A stretch of DNA of 25,309 bases from C7867-002 sp964637485 (lineage in GTDB: Bacteria; Patescibacteriota; Minisyncoccia; Phycocordibacterales; PALSA-1337). Below the pieces are notes generated by a model, which was not told the origin of the DNA, made no database searches, and saw nothing but the letters and a program-made list of their open reading frames with translations. Of the stretch, positions 22,298-25,309 are shown one piece after another (position 1 is the stretch's first letter; each line of letters opens with the position of its first letter). A program made the position numbers and the translations under genes. The DNA lies in the NCBI GenBank assembly GCA_964637485.1, contig CAZWUU010000011.1, forward strand, positions 1-25,309. Direction: 5' to 3'.

Positions 22298-22663
22298 TCA
22301 GTCAGAAGATATCGGATGCTCTGCTCCTGCCTGGAGTGCCTGATCGAGATCGAGCCATAACTCGAGAGGGACAAGTCCTCTCTCCACGAAACCGGAAATC
22401 CAGTTCGAGAAGCGGAGAATCATCATCTCATCTCTGTTCATGAGCCGGATGAGAATCATCCATTTCAGGAGCTCTTTCGGCATGGTGTCAGGAACATTGA
22501 GACAGCTATTTATTCCGTGCGGAATAAGGTGCTGGCTGAAATGAACCAGCCCTTCGTGAGATTCACGAATATACCGTATGACTGAACGCAACGAGGAGCA
22601 AATCTCGTGATTGTGCGGGCTTTGACCTTCCTGCACCAAAGGTATGATTTTTTGGGAACTCAT
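22298..22663 (-). CDS. Unrecognised 121-residue protein downstream of rmuC
   Basis: I do not recognise this protein. It has 121 residues, appears helical and soluble, and has two Cys (ICSSL and NSCLN) and several Trp in its second half (LLKWMIL, FSNWISG, LELWLDL). There is no signal peptide. It follows rmuC by 18 bases on the same strand, so it is probably co-transcribed and ends in its own terminator. Its base composition is richer in G and C than rmuC's, like the unknown genes at 17776-19956, which may mean a shared origin. Sequence similarity to those proteins is not evident by eye. Confidence 0.65.
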   Translation of the reverse strand: MSSQKIIPLVQEGQSPHNHEICSSLRSVIRYIRESHEGLVHFSQHLIPHGINSCLNVPDTMPKELLKWMILIRLMNRDEMMILRFSNWISGFVERGLVPLELWLDLDQALQAGAEHPISSD

Positions 22664-22681
22664 AGGCCAAGCGACATCCTA

Positions 22682-23755
22682 TCATTCGATTTCTGGCCTA
22701 TCAAGCACGGCGGATTCACCTAGATTTGGAGATGTGCCGGTTATTCTCAACACATCCTTATCCACGTTTCGGAGCTCCTTATCTGAATGGTTATAGTGAT
22801 TAACCACTGTATTTAACGATATGCCGAGTTTAGAGTGATATTCAGAGTATTTATTCATATGCGCACCGAGCTCGTCCACGCGCTTTATGATGTCCTTTGC
22901 CGTCTCTTCTATCTGCAATGCCTTGAGACCCTGCAGGACCGTCTGCAGATAGGCCAGGAATGAAGTCGGGGACACTATGATGACCTTATATTTGCTGGCC
23001 GCTCGCTGGATGAGACTATCAGTCTCTTCGGATACCGCTCCGATTCGATTGACCAGAAGATCATAATATATGGCTTCATGTGGAATAAACATGAATGCAA
23101 ACTCCATTGTTCCCTCGCTCGGTCTTATATACTTTGCCGTTTCTTGAATGCGATTCTTGAGATCATTCACAAAATCCTTTTCCAAACGCTCTCTTTCGGC
23201 CGGATTCTTCTCCTCCGCCAGCTTATTATAGTTTTCAAGCGAAAATTTAGAGTCTACAGCTATGATTTTATCTTTTACAAAAACTGCCGCGTCTACTATC
23301 TCGCCATTCTTGAATGCGTACTGCATCTTATACTGTCCGGGTGGCAAAACATTCTTCAAAAGTGTCTCTAGATAATATTCGCCCAATATTCCTCTATGCT
23401 TCGGATTTTTCAATATATCCTGAAGATTCTGCAACTGATCTGCGAAGGATATCACTTGTTTATTTGTGCTATCGAGTTTCGTCAGTCCTTCTGTAACCTC
23501 GCGAATGAGAGACAATTGAGACTTCATGGACTCTTGCATGTGCGATGTGCTCTTTTCTATCTTGCTATCTACAGTCTTAGTAAGATCTGAGACCTTCCTA
23601 TCAACAGTTCTGCTCACTTCATTTACTTGATCTAAGATAAGTCGCAACCCCTGAGAATCCTCCTTATTATCATTCTTTCTTTTTACGAAATACACAGCCA
23701 TGGCGATATTTGCAATCACCATGAAAACCACTAGAATTGTAAGTAAAGTCTCCAT
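22682..23755 (-). CDS. rmuC: RmuC-family protein (DNA recombination/nuclease-like)
   Basis: This 357-residue protein has an N-terminal membrane helix (LLTILVVFMVIANIAMAVYFV, about 3-23). A coiled coil (about 30-105) and the RmuC core follow: GILGEYYLETLLKNVLPPGQY (about 126-146), VDAAVFV and IAVDSKFSLENY, then EFAFMFIPHEA. RmuC proteins carry a PD-(D/E)XK-like nuclease fold and limit recombination between inverted repeats. Asp in VDA and Asp/Lys in VDSKF fit the active site. The start at 23755 is chosen because a TATACT box lies 6 bases upstream; a longer frame from 23794 would cover it. It is divergent from the YqeY-like gene. Confidence 0.92.
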   Translation of the reverse strand: METLLTILVVFMVIANIAMAVYFVKRKNDNKEDSQGLRLILDQVNEVSRTVDRKVSDLTKTVDSKIEKSTSHMQESMKSQLSLIREVTEGLTKLDSTNKQVISFADQLQNLQDILKNPKHRGILGEYYLETLLKNVLPPGQYKMQYAFKNGEIVDAAVFVKDKIIAVDSKFSLENYNKLAEEKNPAERERLEKDFVNDLKNRIQETAKYIRPSEGTMEFAFMFIPHEAIYYDLLVNRIGAVSEETDSLIQRAASKYKVIIVSPTSFLAYLQTVLQGLKALQIEETAKDIIKRVDELGAHMNKYSEYHSKLGISLNTVVNHYNHSDKELRNVDKDVLRITGTSPNLGESAVLDRPEIE

Positions 23756-23761
23756 ATTGCT

Positions 23762-23771
23762 AGTATATAAG
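23762..23771. promoter_or_regulatory. Overlapping divergent -10 boxes of rmuC and the YqeY-like gene
   Basis: On the minus strand TATACT (23762-23767) is 6 bases before ATG 23755. On the plus strand TATAAG (23766-23771) is 7 bases before ATG 23779. The two boxes overlap, so the whole intergenic region is only 23 bases. Confidence 0.55.
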
Positions 23772-23778
23772 AAATAAC

Positions 23779-24243
23779 ATGCTTCACCAAACAATAAAAA
23801 ATCAAATAAAAGATGCCCTGCGATCGAAGGATACTATCAGATTGGAAACTCTTCGCGGATTAAACGCTTTGTGTCTAAATGAAATGCTCACGGGAAATCT
23901 GCCAGCCGGCTCTGATCATCTGCCAGACGATAAGGTTCTGGCTCTTATAAAGAGAAGTGTGAAGCAAAGAAAGGATAGTATCGAACAATTCACCAGAGGC
24001 GGCCGTGAAGACCTGGCAAAAAAGGAAAAGGAAGAACTGGCCATACTGGAATCATATTTACCTCAAATGATGACACGAGAGGAAATCAGAATAATTGCCA
24101 GGACAAGAATTGATAAAATGAAAAGCGAGGGGACTTTTGATGCTAAGGCGGGAGGTAAGATGACGGGCATGATCATGAGGGAATTATCTGGCAAGGCCGA
24201 CGGCGCCGATGTAAAGGCAGTGGTGGAGGAACTTATAAAGTAA
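23779..24243 (+). CDS. GatB/YqeY domain protein
   Basis: This 154-residue protein has the YqeY layout: IKDALRSKDTIRLETLRGL at the start, RSVKQRKDSIEQFTRGGREDL in the middle, EKEELAILESYLPQMMT (about 90-106), and a C-terminal GGKMTGMIMRELSGKADGADV region. The family shares its fold with the tail of the GatB subunit of tRNA amidotransferase. Its exact role is unsettled, with a link to tRNA being likely. It is followed after 8 bases by the SGNH hydrolase gene, without Shine-Dalgarno, so they form one operon. Confidence 0.92.
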   Translation: MLHQTIKNQIKDALRSKDTIRLETLRGLNALCLNEMLTGNLPAGSDHLPDDKVLALIKRSVKQRKDSIEQFTRGGREDLAKKEKEELAILESYLPQMMTREEIRIIARTRIDKMKSEGTFDAKAGGKMTGMIMRELSGKADGADVKAVVEELIK

Positions 24244-24251
24244 AGCCAATA

Positions 24252-24890
24252 ATGAGAGTATCCATTAACAGGAAAACGATTAACTACATTATTGTCGTTG
24301 CAGTTGTGGTTGCTGGATATTTTATTTACGCGAATAGGCCGATAGAGATAGTAAACCTCGGTCTTATAGATGGGCCGATCGTTGCATTTGGCGACAGTCT
24401 AGTTCAGGGCGTTGGAGCAAGCGACGTTTCTAATAACTTTGTTTCTCTTCTTAGCCGAGATATAGGTGAAGATATTATCAATCTAGGCGTGAGCGGAAAC
24501 ACTACAAGAGATGGATTAGAAAGATTAGATGATGTTATTGAAATCAAGCCCAGAATCGTCATGCTACTTCTCGGTGGAAATGATTTTCTCAAGAAAATCC
24601 CTCAGGATGAGACATTCGCAAATCTTAGGTCTATTGTCGAGCGCATTCAGAATACAGGCGCATCAGTCCTTCTGCTTGGCGTAAGAGGAGGCTTATTGTA
24701 TGACAGTTATGATAAAAGATTCAAAGCTTTTGCCAGAGAAAATGGTACTGGATTTGTTCCTAATGTTTTGGACGGACTTATCGGCGATAGAAAATATATG
24801 TATGATTCCGTGCATCCCAACGATGCCGGATATGAGGTCATGTCTAGAAAAATATATCCCGTTCTAGTGAAGATGACGCGAGTCGAATAA
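24252..24890 (+). CDS. Membrane-anchored SGNH/GDSL hydrolase
   Basis: This 212-residue protein has an N-terminal membrane helix (YIIVVAVVVAGYFIYA, 12-27) that would place the enzyme outside. All four SGNH blocks are present: GDSLVQG with Ser49 as nucleophile, GVSGNTT (79-85) giving the oxyanion Gly, GGND with Asn110, and DSVHPND with Asp185 and His188. It most resembles the TesA/arylesterase type. Possible substrates are acyl chains or acetylated surface sugars; the sequence does not say which. Its stop is 5 bases from the convergent kinase gene, and no terminator is obvious. Confidence 0.9.
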   Translation: MRVSINRKTINYIIVVAVVVAGYFIYANRPIEIVNLGLIDGPIVAFGDSLVQGVGASDVSNNFVSLLSRDIGEDIINLGVSGNTTRDGLERLDDVIEIKPRIVMLLLGGNDFLKKIPQDETFANLRSIVERIQNTGASVLLLGVRGGLLYDSYDKRFKAFARENGTGFVPNVLDGLIGDRKYMYDSVHPNDAGYEVMSRKIYPVLVKMTRVE

Positions 24891-24895
24891 AAGCC

Positions 24896-25309
24896 TTACG
24901 GAGTAAGTCTGAACGGTTCAACTTCAAGAACAAATGTAGATCCCCTACCCTCGCCGGCTGATTCGGCATAAAGCTTTCCATGATGCGAGTCTACTATTTC
25001 CTTCGCCACATAAAGGCCAAGACCAGTGCCCTTTATATTTACTCTATTTGCATTATTCGCCCGCGTAAATTTCTGGAATAGTAAAGGAAGCACGTCGGGA
25101 GCGATGCCTATTCCCGTATCTTTTATGGTGTATATGATCACGTTGCGCAATTTATCGAACGCCAGGCTTGTACAGACAGATCCGCTCGGTGTGTATTTAA
25201 CTGAGTTGTCTATGAGGTTTATTATGACCTGTTTCATCTTGTCTCTATCAGCTGTCGTTCTGAAGTCCACATCGTCGTTTTCAACTGTGAACGTGAATTT
25301 TAAGCCTTT
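24896..25309 (-). CDS. Sensor histidine kinase, C-terminal ATPase domain (N-terminus outside window)
   Basis: The frame stays open from the stop at 24896 to the window end, 137 residues. It holds a complete HATPase_c domain: the N box (VIINLIDNSVKYTPSG), G1 (DTGIGI), the F box (LFQKFTR), and G2 (GTGLGLYVAKEIVDSHHG). The end GSTFVLEVEPF is the usual last strand. The His-containing dimerisation domain and sensor part lie beyond base 25309. The signal and partner response regulator cannot be told. Confidence 0.92.
   Translation of the reverse strand, partial: KGLKFTFTVENDDVDFRTTADRDKMKQVIINLIDNSVKYTPSGSVCTSLAFDKLRNVIIYTIKDTGIGIAPDVLPLLFQKFTRANNANRVNIKGTGLGLYVAKEIVDSHHGKLYAESAGEGRGSTFVLEVEPFRLTP

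Noticed and set aside
24890..24915. Hairpin between the SGNH hydrolase and the kinase as a terminator
   Set aside because: The stem is only about 5 bp and has no U-run.
1..25309. tRNA, rRNA, insertion sequence or phage genes
   Set aside because: I looked for T-loop motifs, transposase motifs and terminal inverted repeats by eye and found none.

Overview
The window looks like a piece of a small-genome, AT-rich Candidate Phyla Radiation (Patescibacteria) genome, most likely Parcubacteria-like. The grounds are very dense packing, short versions of universal proteins (150-aa anchors, a 169-aa pseudopilin, a 98-aa J-protein), very few Shine-Dalgarno sites, many membrane or secreted proteins of unknown function, and both bL9 and bL27 present. 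UGA is used as a normal stop codon (for example at the GtrA/PMT junction), so the recoded Gracilibacteria/Absconditabacteria groups are unlikely. The lineage is an inference from these traits and not from a database search.

Positions 1-7680 form a cell-surface and glycosylation region. It contains a secreted protein with a Ser/Thr/Pro tandem-repeat stalk (cut by the window start), a large GT-C-like membrane protein, a GtrA-like protein, a PMT-family protein O-mannosyltransferase, a DPM1/ALG5-like GT2 sugar synthase, a secreted two-module beta-rich protein, a secreted Cys-rich repeat protein, and a small membrane-anchored protein translationally coupled to it. The two repeat proteins share an N-terminal domain. 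Together these genes could build and mannosylate surface proteins.

Positions 7775-17665 are mostly housekeeping: a lytic-transglycosylase-like protein, rpmA, rplI, a CtpA-type S41 protease, a CorA-like transporter, cysS, a coiled-coil protein, dnaB, a type IV pseudopilin, an MFS transporter, an unannotated 43-codon gene with its own promoter and terminator, recR and rplU. Positions 17776-20230 hold a GC-richer minus-strand block of unrecognised genes with a J-domain protein. Positions 20302-22207 are a lexA-dinB SOS operon with a clear GAAC-N4-GTTC operator inside the lexA promoter. Positions 22298-25309 hold an orphan gene, rmuC, a YqeY-like gene, an SGNH hydrolase and the C-terminal end of a histidine kinase.

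A recurring regulatory pattern is visible. At many promoters a TATAAT-like -10 box sits only 6-7 bases before the start codon, which implies leaderless mRNAs. This pattern fixes several start codons. Only a few genes (at 4811, 19480 and 19956) have a good Shine-Dalgarno. Strong hairpin terminators separate most transcription units. I saw no tRNA, rRNA, CRISPR array, insertion sequence or replication origin. No gene-free stretch exceeds 300 bases.
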